DNA of 64,000 nucleotides from Emmonsiellopsis sp. PD_33 (GCA_032988165.1 JANTQF010000015.1:124001-188000), one strand, 5' to 3'; numbered from the stretch's first letter, positions 48,244 to 60,462 are shown. Notes: a model not told the origin generated them from the sequence alone. Made by a program: numbers and translations.

Positions 48244-48973
48244 ATGAAGTTCAGCAGTACGCTCGCGCTCTTCGCGCTCGGCTTCGTTTCGCCATCCCTC
48301 TTTGTCCTCGGACAGGAAGATCCCGGCCCATCGCCTACGGAATCAGTTGGGTGCGAACCGCATGGTGATCACTGGTATGTTTTGCATCTTTTCTCCTGAA
48401 TACGTGCGCGGTTTGGAGAGGGATTTGAACAAAAGGGGAAACTGGATAAATGAATCATTTATCAAACTAACCAGCTATCCAGGCACTGTGACGCCCCCCG
48501 AACACAACAACCCGCAATAACGGCCACAACCACATCGGTAAACCCAGGCCCCAGCCCGACGGAATCCGTCGGCTGTGAACCACATGGAGATCACTGGTAA
48601 GCTCCCATATCCCCCCTTTCTCAACATGCATACATACACTCCTCTCTCCCACATATACAACCCAGCCAACTAACATCAACCCAGGCACTGTGATGCCCCT
48701 GCTACCGCAACCACAACCGCATCATCAACTCATTCTCATTCCGACCATGACGACCCCACGGGAACCCAGGATCCCGGCCCCAGCCCGACCCAATCCGTCG
48801 GCTGCGAGCCGCATGGAGACCACTGGCACTGCGATGGGCCGGCGACGGCGGTATCTACAACCGGGACGCTGCCGCCTGAGTTCACAGGTGGTGCAGTGGG
48901 TAATCTTGCTAGGTTGAATGGTTATGCGGCGGTGGGGGGTGTTGTTGGGTTTTTGTTGTTGAGGGAGTTCTGA
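48244..48973 (+). CDS. Secreted protein with three Cys/His (CEPHGDHWHC) repeats
   Basis: Three exons, 48244-48374, 48483-48596 and 48685-48973, with introns of 108 and 88 nt, give 177 residues. A signal peptide (MKFSSTLALFALGF...VLG) is followed by three copies of a unit with core SVGCEPHGDHWHCD, each led by PGPSPT or a close form. Between repeats 2 and 3 is a His/Asp-rich linker HSHSDHDD. The C-terminus is a short hydrophobic segment GYAAVGGVVGFLLLREF after a small-residue region, as in GPI-anchored or membrane-tethered wall proteins. Two Cys and three His in ten residues per repeat suggest metal binding (zinc or copper) at the cell surface; this is inference. Both introns interrupt the Trp codon of the motif at the same base (TG/G) in repeats 1 and 2, while repeat 3 has no intron, so the unit grew by exon duplication and one intron was lost or never gained. 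I cannot name a characterised orthologue. Confidence 0.85.
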
Positions 48974-50415
48974 TGGGGGTGGGTGTGAATAAGAAGGGGG
49001 GAAAAAGGGGGGGGATACGGATATTGCGTCGGCCATTTCTAATAGCTCTTTATCCTTGAAGTAGTGGTAGGCATTGTTGCTTCTTCCAGGGTCGTTTATC
49101 ATTAAGTTATAGTTTAAATGCCATCCAGTCAGTTTTTCTCCGTTTCCTTCCCCGTTGAGACTTCACGAGGGATTGTAGTTCTGCAAGAAGCAGCCGGGTG
49201 TCCTTTTGCACGCCCATCAACCTCGTAGGGAAATATGGAGTCGATGATGCAAAATATGATGAGCTCGTGAGGGCAAAGTTGCTCTATTATCTTTCTAAAC
49301 ACCATGCACAATGTCCTAAGACCACTCTTTTTGATTTTCTTGGTCCAATTCTTGTCGATCGGGTCCTGGTCATATATGAAGGTCATTTTGTATAAAACTT
49401 AGAGACCACTTGCCTCTAAGGATTGATCCTTTTTGGTCTAGTTGGCAAACTCTCACACTTTGGGATGCGAAGGCAGCTGCCGGATCATTTGGCAGACTAT
49501 CGACGCTGCGTTAGCGTCTCGGTCCCCGATATCCGCGTGAAGACAGCAAAAGTAGGAGAGGACAATAAAGTTATCGTTCCGGGAATGCTCTTTGGCAGTC
49601 CGGACAGATAGGTAGGAAGTAGGGGTCAGGAGGCTGTTTATTTTCCGGTTACCGTGGATTGATTGCAGTGACTTTGTGCATACTCTTTAGCCAGCTTTTA
49701 AATACATTTTGAAGGGCTACAGCGGAGAGTTGTCGCCTGCATTTAATGTCGTCAGAGGAAGTTCTTTTGGGTTCACAGGATAGATATCTGAGTAAAGCGC
49801 TGCCATTTAGGTCTGTGGGAAGACACAACTATACAGTTCCATCATTTAAAACGTAACTACTCCGTAGTTACTAGTACCGCCGAGTCCTCGAACCGTTGTT
49901 GAGATTGTGCATCAGATGTATGAGGTGGGAAGCCTAATTGGGGAGGTTAGGTTAGCTAACAGCAGTGATTTAAATGATCAGCACTCAAATAATCAAATAC
50001 ACAAGGCTCACTTTCCATTCAGTGTTAGTATACTCAAAATATCAATATAAGTCGTGGGTGCGCTAACATACATGATGTATGGGTGGGAGGAGCAGGCGTT
50101 GCGTGTAACTTTTTCCGCCTATGAAAATGCTAGATGTACTATTACCTTTATCTTATATAAAGTTCGCAAAATAAAAATTTTCAAAGTCCATATCTGTTGG
50201 TAATTTATTCAAGAGCTGATATTTTGGTTGCGTCAATCAGTAAATGTCTAAGGGAAGGGTCAAGGGAGAAAAAAAAAGAAAAATCAGAAGGAGACATCAG
50301 AAGGAGACATCAGAAATATAAATTAAAATATAGGAGTACATAAATGGGCATATTAACTATAGGTAGTAGACGGGTAAAACAGCCCCTGCATTAAAAAAAA
50401 AGGCTTAAATGTTCA
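48974..50415. other. Intergenic, with one decayed gene fragment
   Basis: Apart from the fragment listed at 49129-49620, this 1.4 kb holds no supported gene. A short direct repeat of AGAAGGAGACATC occurs near 50285-50310. Confidence 0.5.
49129..49620 (-). pseudogene. Fragment of a fungal protein of unknown function
   Basis: Read on the minus strand, about 49490-49610 gives NDNFIVLSYFCCLHADIGD and IVCQMIRQLPSHPK. After a break or intron, 49129-49386 gives SGLRTLCMVFRKIIEQL and IIFCIIDSIFPYE. The pattern FCGLH.D .. (I/L)..QL .. LC.LF..L..QLP...(V/I)FC.IDG.S.YE recurs in a group of uncharacterised Eurotiomycete proteins I recognise by pattern only. Frame changes, missing N- and C-terminal parts and a stop make it a relic. 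It could instead be a short, badly resolved gene. Confidence 0.35.
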
Positions 50416-51541
50416 TCATTGGCCATCCTGTTCTAACTCCTCTTGTTGCCTAATTAATTCTTGGATGGCCATCATTTCTGGGTCATTGGCCTTAACAAGC
50501 CGAGTGCCGCCACATCCCCCTCGGAACGGAGTAACCTCTCTCTCGTAGCGGTCGCGGTAAATATTGCATCGGAGAAAAGCGATGTCATGTCTGACTTTTC
50601 GAGCGTCAGGCTCGGGGGTAAAGGGGAGAATGAGCTTTCTTCCGTCATTTTTGCTATCTCGATGAAGTCCTAGTTGACTAAATCTTTCGCACTGTATCTC
50701 GGAAAGCTCAAATATATCTCCGTCAGCGTAGCGAGGGTGAATAAATGCAGCGTTACACTAGAGTCATTCGAACATATTGTTAGTAGTCATGATTATCGAT
50801 CTGACAAGTAATACTCCCTGTAAAGCAAGATCCCCCGCGTAATTCCAGATATGGAATTACCTTTACCATCCTAGAGACGATTGAGAGTTGGGACTTACAT
50901 GTCGTTTTCCCTCCTCTGGCCCACGGTCAAACACCACAACCCCTCCGAAAATTTGAACCTCCGCCCAATACCCAACAACATCTAGAAAAGCCCGTGGAAA
51001 CCGAGACGGCACGCAGTAGAACATTGTCGACAGTGATATTAGTCCCCTGCTAACCCACAGATCATCGCAAACCTCCACCACCCGGTCCCGGCCATTGGGG
51101 TGGTTAATCAAATATAGATTCCCTGCAAGGTCATGAATCGCAATGGCAACCAGCTCGAGCAGATGCATGTTAAAAGAGGCAGAAAATAGAGCTGAGTCTT
51201 GATACTGCTGAGCCACCTACATGATAATTAGCACGCTTCATCGTGCCCTGGCAGAGGAAGCAGAGCAAAACACGACGTACGACCGTATTCAGCTCCAACG
51301 AGTCAAATATATCATGGGAATGACAAAACTGCCTAGCAAGCAGAACTGACTGCTGAGACGGTTGTGTTCTTGAATATAGATCTACCCGACGAGTCGTCCC
51401 GATCTCGTAGGCTGAATCTATGGGAATCCCGTCAACAATCTGAGCGAAGACGTGGCTGGCGAGGTCGCTGTGCAAAATTGTGCGGAGAACTCCCTTCATA
51501 ATCCCCGCCCTCTCCTGATCGATATCCGCTAGGAAAATCAT
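50416..51541 (-). CDS. Unrecognised three-exon gene, hypothetical protein
   Basis: I do not recognise this family. Three exons, 51281-51541, 50899-51216 and 50416-50757, with introns of 64 and 141 nt, all phase 0, give 306 residues. Splice signals are good: GTACGT with a GCTAAT branch site 12-18 nt before the acceptor in intron 1, and GTAAGT in intron 2. The last exon is open for 114 codons and ends EELEQDGQ. The protein has no signal peptide or membrane segment. The N-terminal half is mixed alpha/beta-like (VLRTILHSDLASHVFAQIVD, FNMHLLELVAIAIHDLAGN). The C-terminal half is charged, with CERFSQLGLHRD, RHDIAFLRCNIYRDRYERE and a final Gln/Glu-rich helix. It lies convergent to nothing obvious and tandem with the inositol synthase. 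Codon use looks normal. Confidence 0.55.
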
Positions 51542-52082
51542 ACTTGATAGATATGCTCAACAGTTTCGATTTGGCATACGTAAGGAATTGGGAGTTGTTG
51601 CGGTGCAATTATGAAACCAAAGCGAATTTTCGATGAAGAGGGGGTACGCTAAATAACCAAGGTGGTACGTAGTATTTAACGGGCAGATGCAATGTGGGAT
51701 CTAAGAATGCACTTACTTACCTCCCACATAGGAACTTAATAATGCATCAATCCTTGGGTATGTTTTTCCACGGGACGCTACTTTTTTAGGGTTTCTACAG
51801 ATAAAGAGAGGATGTGAGACCAAGTATCATAACTGGCACGATGCCATATTGGATGTAATTGACGGTAACTGTCCCTAAAATGGGCAGTACCTCGATAGGT
51901 AGAAGATACCTAAGCTAAACGAGTGTGTATACGTGACTCCGAGAGACCACGTTTAGAAACTGCCGAAAAAAGACAAACTAGCTACTTCGCATGATTAAGA
52001 CTGAAAACAACTCTTTCCCACCAGTCACATTGTCAATGACAAAGGAGATCGGAACAGCGCCACCTACATGTCCGGGAGAACT
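51542..52082. other. Intergenic, no gene supported
   Basis: Holds the promoter of the three-exon gene and the 3' flank of the inositol synthase. Nothing else is seen. Confidence 0.5.
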
Positions 52083-53790
52083 CTAGAAGAGCTTGTGCTC
52101 CAGGGTCATGTCGGATTCCGGCTGCAGGCCGACGCAGGCACGGAAGATGTTGGTGACGGCAGCGCGCTGCTTGGCCAAGGCGTTGACCACGGGGGTTCCG
52201 GGGGGAGTCATAGGAGCCTAAAAGGGTTAGTTGTAAGAACATTATTGATGTTGACAAAGAGAATTACCTTGAGCATGTAGCTGAGGACGCTGAGGACGCT
52301 GTGGAAGCCCTTGTACTTCTCGCCGCTAGCAGCCTTCCAGCTGACACGGGTCATGAGCTCAGCAATGAGGACCAAGTCGATGATCAGGGGAGAGGCAAGG
52401 AGGGAGTCCTCGCAGACGTTGAACATGCTGATGGTCTGGTGTCCACCCATGAAGATCTCAGCATAGTATTCGTCAAGAGCACGCTTGTTATCTCCGACAG
52501 CCGGCATGTACTTGATGACCACGGTGTGGTCAGGGTGCTCGCCCTTCTTGTACAGAACAGAGTTGGCGGCGACCATGTCGTCCACAACGTTGGACTTGGA
52601 GATTTCCTTGGAGCGGAACTGCTTCTGGGAGCTCAAGTTCATGCCGTCGTTGTTACCCAAGTGGTTGTAGCTAGCAATGGAGGTGAGCTTGATGCCGGCG
52701 CTGATCAAGAAATCCACGAGGGCAGACTTCATCTTGGTCTGGCCAGACTTGAAATCGTCTCCACCAATGAAGGCACCATGTTGCTCAGCAAACTTGATAG
52801 CTCCTGGGACGAAGGTGTTCTGAGGAGAACCGTTGATGAAAGGAGCATTCTCCAAGACAGAGGCAACTGCAAAGACAGTGGAGGGGGAAACTTCCTCGTG
52901 GCCGTTCTTGATAGCGTTGACAAGGTTGTCAGCGGTGTCGTTCACTCCTGGGATAATGTCGGCGTAACGCTCAGTGTTGGCGGTCCACATGATGACGACC
53001 TTGTCCAATCCATTGGCAGCCTTGAAGTCGCTGTGAAATTGGTCAGAACCGTGTTTTGCGTTGACGAACTTGGAAAAGGGGTTACTCACCGAATATCCTT
53101 TTGGATCTGCTCGACATGAGCCCACGAGGCCTTGGAGCCCTCGACGACGTTGTCGGCACGGGCCTCCTGGTTAGCGGCAATGAAGTCCGGGTAGTAGATA
53201 CTGGGCAGAGGCTTCATTTCGGCCATTTCCTTGCGGACCTTCTCCTTCAGGGACGGCTCCAAGACAGCAGCACGGTCCATGGCATCGGAAAGGTTCATTC
53301 CGCTGATATCCCAGCCCCCAATGGCGAGATCGTTGGGGTGGACCATGGGCAAGAGGTCGTGGAAAGGAATGTTGACCTCTTCGGCAGTCTCGGGATCCGT
53401 ACCAAGCTTGACAGTGGAACCCATGACCACGGAGCCGTAGTAGTTGGCAGCACGCTTGCCCTCGCGAGTGTCCCAGACGAGGCCACGACGGTTGGCAATG
53501 ATACCGGCGGTGACGGTGGTACCGTTGTTACCACCCCAGCCGACCAACATCATGCCGACCTTGCCGACCTTCCTCTGGACCTTGAAGTCGTAGGAGGATT
53601 CCTTAGGAGCGGCAACGTACTTGCCATCTGCGCCACGGGTGACAGCAGTGGTGTGGTATACATACCTGGTCTTGATATCCTCGTCGGAGTAGACCACATT
53701 GGGAGAATTGACGGTAAAAAGGTCGGTTTTGGGAGTCGGCACCGACCCGTTCAAGGAGCCATTGGCGTTCTCTGCGGCGTGAGGGGCCAT
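52083..53790 (-). CDS. INO1: Inositol-3-phosphate synthase
   Basis: Cytosolic NAD-dependent enzyme that turns glucose 6-phosphate into 1D-myo-inositol 3-phosphate, the committed step to inositol lipids. Three exons, 53090-53790, 52268-53030 and 52083-52217, with introns of 59 and 50 nt, give 532 residues, the expected length. Landmarks are LVGWGGNNGTT (NAD-binding glycine loop), IGGWDISGMNLSDAMDRA, IIPGVNDTADNL, FIGGDDFKSGQTKMKS, SYNHLGNNDGMNLS, and NVCEDSLLASPLIIDLV. The C-terminus APMTPPGTPVVNALAKQRAA..LEHKLF is typical of fungal forms. The start MAPHAAENANG is the first ATG of the frame. A long antisense frame (52301-53119 +) is a shadow. Confidence 0.97.
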
Positions 53791-56700
53791 CTTGACTTGT
53801 CAACACGAATGGCGGGATTGACGTAGTGTTGGGAGAAGAAAGGAGATGTGTGTAATGGTTAAGTCAAGAGTGGGCGTTTATCGAACAAATGGCGAATCCG
53901 ATGCTCCTCCACGGGCGGACGAGCGTCGGCTTCCGTTGAACGGGTGGTGCGACCTAGAGCAGGCAAGTTAGCAAATGCGAAGAGAATGCATGCCAGCTGC
54001 TGTCGGGATATCTGATAGGGAGCAATGGCTAGAGAAGGCCTCGTAACCAGTGGTCCGGGAGCAGCGGGGGAGGCAGAGGGGCGACTTACGAGGGAAGGAG
54101 ATTGGAAAACGTTTTGGCGGTATTTACGACCACTTCTCAGGAGAGTGATCTAGGGTAAAGTAAAGAGGGATAGCTTGCAGTGGGAGGGGTAAAGAAGACT
54201 GACGGTGGAGGGGTGAAGAAGAGAAGAAGAAGAAGAGAGGAAGAAAGGGGGCGAGGAGGGGCATTATGTAGTCAGCCAGACCACGGAGGGACTCGGAAGT
54301 ACCTGCTGTGGGTGCTTCGGTGTGTCTCGCCACTGCACAACCCACAGCTGCTACTTCTGCCCCTCACCGGGTCCACACCCACACACACACACACACGCTG
54401 CGTCGTCGTGGCTGCATTTGTGCCCAGTGGTTTCGACTGCGGAGTAACAGACGGCTGCGGAGAGCAGCAGACGAGGGCAACTGTCTGAGATCGTTGCCAG
54501 TATCACCGTCGTCGGCGGCGTTCAGACGCAGGAGGCGAGCGAGCGTCTGCAGCCCAATCTCGAACCAGACGGTCTAATGCCGGCTGCTGCAGCCAAGAAG
54601 CCATCGTCTGCTGCAGGTCTGGACAACTGCCGCCAATGGGACTGGCGTTCTGCTCAAGAAGTGCTTTTGTCCCCTGCGCGGCGTTGTTATCAATATGCAC
54701 AATATGCACATACCCCGCCATTATCAGCAGACGACAACAACTCCAGCAAGCAATCTATCGGCAGCTGTGCCCAACCACCGGCTGCTCCAGCGCGGAAACG
54801 GGAAGTGGAAAGTGGAACTATGTTTCTCAAACTAATAGCTATTAGCAATTGAATCCCAACTCATCCCAGTGCAAGGCGTGAAGTGAAGCCCATTCCATGA
54901 GATCTGCAGCTTTCTCTTTTAATGCCCTGCGGGGTCAATCAGAGCGAAGTTAACTATGATTATTGAGCCTGGTTGAGGGCATGGGGAATACTGCTCTGAC
55001 CTGGAGTTAGAGACTCTAACTTAGTAAAACTCAGCAGTTAACAAAACTGCTTGTATGCTCAAATAACCCCATTGATAACTATGTGAGGGTTACTATTCAA
55101 GCTTTCACTAACATAGGGGGATTCTGGCCGACAATTGCAGGCTACCAATGGGCGAACTACGGCCCTATTTAAAACACACACTGTCAAACCAGATCTATTT
55201 TCTCTTTAGCGAATCACCATCAATTCATTGAATTCGTTCCTTTAATAGACACTTTGGTAGATTCATCCGGAGTTAGAAATCCACGTTCAATTTCCTTGGG
55301 TTCCCGTCAAAAATGTATTCCCAGAAAAACCCTCAATCAAAGAGCAAAAAAAAAAAGCCAATATGGATCCATCGTCAATGTCCTGCCCAGAGGCCAACAG
55401 CAAACCCCGTTCTCGCCAAGAGCCACGATAACCATCCATCTCATCATCTGTCCCACGGATGAAGTTCATGTCTAGTCTTTTCTCGGCGGAGCAGCGGGAC
55501 GGGGCGGCAACCTGACATCCCACCACTCAGCCTCTCTTCCCCGCCGACATATAGCCGATGATAAAAGATGATGTGACACAGGCAGGCAGCCAGGAATTGA
55601 ATCGTGGATGCATAATAATAAAATGGTTCCGAGAGGAGAGAAGTTGGCTTATAGTAGTATGCACTATTTCGATTCCATGGACTTGCGGGCAGAAAAGTGA
55701 GGCATCCGCTCAATACTATCGATCAAATGCAAGCGTGTCCAGCCGTCTGTGGGGATAATAAATTAGGCATTTATTAAATTCTCCACAGTTAAATCTTGCA
55801 GCCTGTTGGTTGTTGCGGCTTGTTTGCGGTGTGCAGTGTTGACGTGTCGCTTTCTCGATGTCTTGAATCCCGAGTTAACTAAAGATGGGGGGGAGGGGGA
55901 ATGAACCCTACACAATCTCTGAATGCAGGCGGAATAAGGAGAAATTCAGGCCATGAAAGTTTAAGGACTGCGGCCTGCCAGGAGTAGAGAAGCGGGGGGA
56001 TATTAGTTCATGTGAGTTTTTAAAGAGTTATCTCTATGGTGGTTAATTGGCCATTTCTGCTTGCTTTGGGGATGGGATGGCACCCCTTTCACTACTCTGA
56101 GGAAAGAGAAGCAATTATACCTAACTGAGTGATAAATATATTCGGGTATGTAGAAGGCAGCACGGTGAATGCTTATTCCCTCTAATATTCAAGAATATCA
56201 GATTTTACGGCGGCAGGATAAGAGATACATGCACGTAAATAACATATCTTGCTCTTACTCTCCACAGATATTACAAGAACAGAGAGTCACTATGATTGTT
56301 AGAAGAATATCTTTACTATTTGATATTGCAAGCGGGCTACGATGGATGCCCAACTCCAAAATCCCAGTGACGATACACACCACCACCACGCCTCCACCGT
56401 GCTCTCATATTACCGCCGCATCATCGGCAAATACCTGGTAGCCTGCTCACCCTTCCATTCTAAAGTAAAGTGTGCCTTTCGATCCTCCCAGGATTCTGGC
56501 ATCCAGCTTAACTATCCCCAAGCAGCGTTCATTGAACGGGAGCTTTATGAGGCTGTTAGTGGACGTTTCCTGGTACTACATAATCTATACAGGGCTATTC
56601 CTTACGTGAGTGAACCGGAGTTCCTGATGAGAAATCCATTTTTCCAGAGGGCAAATGGTTCTATTCTGTATTTTCTTTATTGGCAACGATCAGAGTGGCT

Positions 56701-57812
56701 GGTATGTATGTACAAAGCAGCTGGGGATGGTGTCATGGAGCAGAAGAATTGCCTGCGTCGGTGTTAAAAGGTCGTGTGTGTGTGGCAGGCCCCCTTCCCA
56801 ATCAAACAATTCCAGCTGTCCCCGTAGGAGGTTGGTCTGGAGACCTATCCTGTGGTTAGCAAAAGGTGGGGATTAAAATATCTCATTGAACATATAAGCT
56901 TTTAACCAAAATCTATCCGGTACACAGGAAAGAAATCCTATCAGTTTGAAAATGCCATAATTCCCCAGCATAGTACTGAGCCTGCATCTCAATCTATCCC
57001 TCCATCCACTTGCCGGGTATTGTACCTAACCTGCACTTCATGACCATTACATATTATTAGACGGAACCGCTAACCACGGAGAAGTGGCATCTCGATGCAA
57101 AGAGGTAGTTAAATCATGGACAAACCGGAACTAGATCCCGATATCCATCATGTAACCGAAAAAGATATTTCATCCAACGATCCAATGGCAGTAGCTAAAT
57201 AGACGAGGGATGGTCTCCGCCCCCCGCATACAATCAATATTCATGAAACGATCTTGGGCGGGAGGTAGTACGCGTGGGTGTCTCGTATTCTCCGCTGCCG
57301 TGTTTGTGCTTGTGCTTGTGCGGTTGGGTCAAAACTTGGTCCTGTGGTTAGACAATGCTACCTCTTGCCCTCGAGTATGATGTGGGCGAGGGAATTGGCT
57401 TCGGGAGTTCCGGGGGTGGGCGTGATATAGTCGTGCATTGGCTTGATTGATACATGCAAGGTAATATCTGCAAAGTTGGGGAATAAGGCGTCAGAAAAAG
57501 GAGAGACTTGGCCAGCTCCCAGATATGGTGTCTTTGCCACCTACTTCAAAATGTTCCCGGATTGCATTTCATCAGTCGAGTGCCGGTCCCAGTCAAGGGC
57601 TTGGAGGAGCAGTTTCGTCCATGTGCCTTTCGGCTATTGAAATAGGAGGACGGAAGTTTGGCTGATATTAAAATATCTCCGTTGCCGTCCATCTGTCCGT
57701 TGAATTGTATATGCCGATTCCGCTTCTTGGATATTGTTAAAACGGTGGGTTGTGGGAACTAGAAATCAAGAGTAGAACGGACGTTGGAGGAAACATTCAA
57801 AAGCCGGTCATC
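53791..57812. other. 4 kb interval with no convincing gene
   Basis: The first 600 bp are the inositol synthase promoter, with a CT/GA-rich tract (54180-54260) and a CA run (54381-54396). Beyond that many short open frames occur on both strands without splice-linked extension. The best candidate is 56342-56767 (+), listed separately. Small palindromes such as AGTTAGAGACTCTAACT near 55003 are not part of a recognisable element. Confidence 0.45.
56342..56767 (+). CDS. Possible small gene, hypothetical 141-residue protein
   Basis: ATG-started open frame of 141 codons in a gene-poor interval. The product has a His run near the start, then SYYRRIIGKYLVACSPF, an aromatic-rich middle (RELYEAVSGRFLVLHNLYRA) and a basic, Cys-containing tail. 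No signal peptide, no family recognised, no clear introns. It may be chance: the region is AT-moderate and other frames of 90 codons occur nearby. Confidence 0.2.
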   Translation: MDAQLQNPSDDTHHHHASTVLSYYRRIIGKYLVACSPFHSKVKCAFRSSQDSGIQLNYPQAAFIERELYEAVSGRFLVLHNLYRAIPYVSEPEFLMRNPFFQRANGSILYFLYWQRSEWLVCMYKAAGDGVMEQKNCLRRC

Positions 57813-59423
57813 CTACATAAAAAAGGAAATGGGCTGAAACATGTCCCCCGAGCCAGGCACGGCCTTTGTGTCCGTATCCTCTAACTTCGCCTTGAGCTCT
57901 GCATCCCGTTTACGCCATTCCTCCATCCTTTCCTGCGGCCATGTCGGTTCGTTATAGGTTAACGCGATACCGGGACATCTCGCGGATATCGCTACTCTCT
58001 CGAACCACTCCCAAGGCCAAGTGTCGTCGTCAGCCGTGCGGGTGAAAATTAGGTGGATTCTCTCCAGTCGACTTCGAGGATGGCAAGTATTTGGTTCCAG
58101 CACAACTAACGCAATGAGTTCCTTCATCCATTCTAGTCCACGCTCGCAGAATACATCCCATCCCGTAAGCCCAGGGTCGGACTCATCGTCGGACTCATCG
58201 TCGGACTCATCGTTCCATTGGCTGAGGTCAATTGCTAGGGTGCGAAGGGAGGGAGCGGCGAGTCTAGAAGATGCAAGCTGAGGTGTCAGAATACCCGCAT
58301 TCTCTGTCCCTTCGTCGTTCCCGCACGGGAGGAAAAATGAATGGATGGGTAAACGCAGCTCCTCCAGACCCGGAAAACAAGTGAAGTCAGGAAATTGCAA
58401 AGGCGGAATTTTCTTCGGTGTGAAAAGAGGTCCAACACAGTGGACGACTATTTTCTTCAGGGAACGCTGATGTGTTATAAGGATGCCCTCGAGGGTGAAT
58501 TGCTCTAAGACTTCTATATACGGAGGATATAGCACCATGCTTACTTCCTCCAGGCGAGCTGACCAACGGACGAAGTACATTCTTGCCCACATAGGCATAA
58601 AGACATCGTCAAAACGTATATTGGTGACTCTCGCAGTATTCTGTCTCTCGTCTCCAGGGGGAGGCAGAGCCTGCCCGTAAACCCATTGCGACGGTGAAAA
58701 GCGAAGGCTCTTTAATGTGCACACATTGCTAAAGGCATTCCGGATAATCTCCACGAGCTCTGATCCGAAGGGCCCAGAATGAAAATGAAACGTCGCAATT
58801 TCCTTCGTGGCAATCACTTCTAAAACGGGTAGAAGAGTAGAAGCTGGGCATATCTGAGGGGCTGAGAGGGTTACTGTGCGAACTGAGGGCAATAAGCGGA
58901 TAACATCGAGCACGTCCCCAGAATAAGAGGGTTCATTCAGTTCGACGAGTAGCTTTCTCGGGTAGTTGCAAAGATGCGGGCGATTTTTCAAAGATGCGAG
59001 AAGCGTAGGCAACTTGCTTGTGCTCGCAACAGGCTCATCTGGTGTCTGCAGATCCTAGCTATTGTTAACTATATGAGAAGTGAATCACACAACTGACAGA
59101 TCCTAACATATAGGGAATTTTCGGAAATTCAGTCATCTTGAGTGTTCAAAGTATGCCTAGATACATACCTTGGGTTTCCCGTCTTGGACTAGCAATGTGC
59201 TGTACCAGAACGGGTCAAGCACATCCTGCCAGCTCCGGCAGACTTGTCTCAGCACAAGGCACTCCTTGGGCGAGTAGTTATGGCAGTCCAGTAGACAATT
59301 TTCCAAGGGTACAGTAGAGGTGTCGCGAGCTGCAACCAATGAGAAGATCAGAGCAAGTATCTCGGTTGACAGTCTAGAAACAAAATCCTTGTGCGGAGGA
59401 GAAGCAGAAGGGCCGGGGAGCAT
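57813..59423 (-). CDS. F-box protein with leucine-rich C-terminal region
   Basis: Probable substrate adaptor of an SCF ubiquitin ligase. Two exons, 59169-59423 and 57813-59054, with a 114-nt intron (phase 0), give 498 residues. The ATG at 59423 is the first in frame; codons upstream are open but lack ATG. The F-box is at about residues 18-70: LSTEILALIFSLV, then SPKECLVLRQVCRSWQDVL and DPFWYSTLLV. The rest has the irregular Leu-rich pattern of fungal F-box/LRR-like proteins (VLDVIRLLPSVRTVTLS, FPGLEELRLPIHSFF, SLRTLAIDLSQW). An acidic DDES repeat is encoded by three exact 12-bp units. Target unknown. Such genes are numerous and fast-evolving in these fungi. Confidence 0.75.
58177..58212. repeat. 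Three exact 12-bp tandem units in the F-box gene
   Basis: TCGGACTCATCG repeated three times; on the coding strand it gives three DDES units within the acidic stretch. Confidence 0.9.
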
Positions 59424-60462
59424 GATTGCAGGCTCCAAGCTGGACAAACCAGCAAGCAATGAGGGTCTCGGGATTTTAGACCGCTGGAGCACGATATTCG
59501 AGATACAAGTATCTCTTGCACCAGTTCAAAAACAGACCATCCGTTCGATGGGAGTGTTTCCCTATCCCGCTTTGGACATGGGATTTCCAAGCGAGAGAAC
59601 AAGACGGAAGTTCTGCAATCCCGGTGTGTAGGGGCGTTCATCTGAATTCTATGATAAATAGGTATTGATGATAGAAGACGAGACAAAAGACGGAGGGAAG
59701 AGGGGGTTGTGGTTGCACGCCGGGCGAAAGTAATTCCGCGCCCTCTTTGTCCACGACTCCAGCCTGCAGCAAATGTTGCATTCGCAATTAACTTACATAC
59801 GTGGCGTGGAGGATAGTCAATTGGATCAGAAGCCGCTTTTTTATGTTTCCCGTGGGATATTTCTGTGGGGTTGCAGTTGATATTGCCCACATACCAACAT
59901 TAGGAGGCTGGGAGGCCGACCTTGCCCCCAAATATGGCAGAAAGACCACCGAGATTAGCAAGCTGTGGATAGCTCTTTGATTGCCCCATTCGCTCGATTA
60001 GAGCCCGAATCGATCGCAAGTGTCCTGCTGAATGTGATGCTGATTGATGGGTGTCAGTGTTCACGCAATATCATCAGATAAAACTGGAGTCGAGACGGAA
60101 CCATATCCCTTCCAGATGCTCTGGGAAAGTATTCCTATCCCACACAAAACTTTTGATGAACCATCCCGAGAAAAACACCGATTGGAAAAGAGCTTGTGCA
60201 CCCCTAGACCAATGGCAGAGATGCCGATTCGCCGACGCGACGTCGTTCATGGCCGAAAATATCGGCGCGTCGGTGCTTGGCAATTCCGTGCCGTTGATAT
60301 AAAAACATAGATAAGGACCAAAACCATAGAAGATTTGTCTCTATGCAACCTTCCATTGATTCTTCCTAGAGCCAGATCTCCCAATCCGTCAAATCACGAG
60401 AACAACTCACAAAACTTGACAACCAGAACCCAACCAGCCGGCTGCCCAACCTGTCCGCTCCA
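59424..60462. other. Divergent promoter region between the F-box and GST-like genes
   Basis: About 1 kb between divergent genes. Open frames on both strands (59348-59890 -, 60044-60310 +) overlap each other and have no family resemblance. Confidence 0.5.
60297..60304 (+). promoter_or_regulatory. TATA-like box of the GST-like gene
   Basis: TATAAAAA about 160 bp before the ATG at 60463. Confidence 0.45.

Noticed and set aside
52301..53119. 272-codon open frame on + across the inositol synthase
   Set aside because: Antisense shadow of a highly conserved enzyme; the same holds for 53101-53826.
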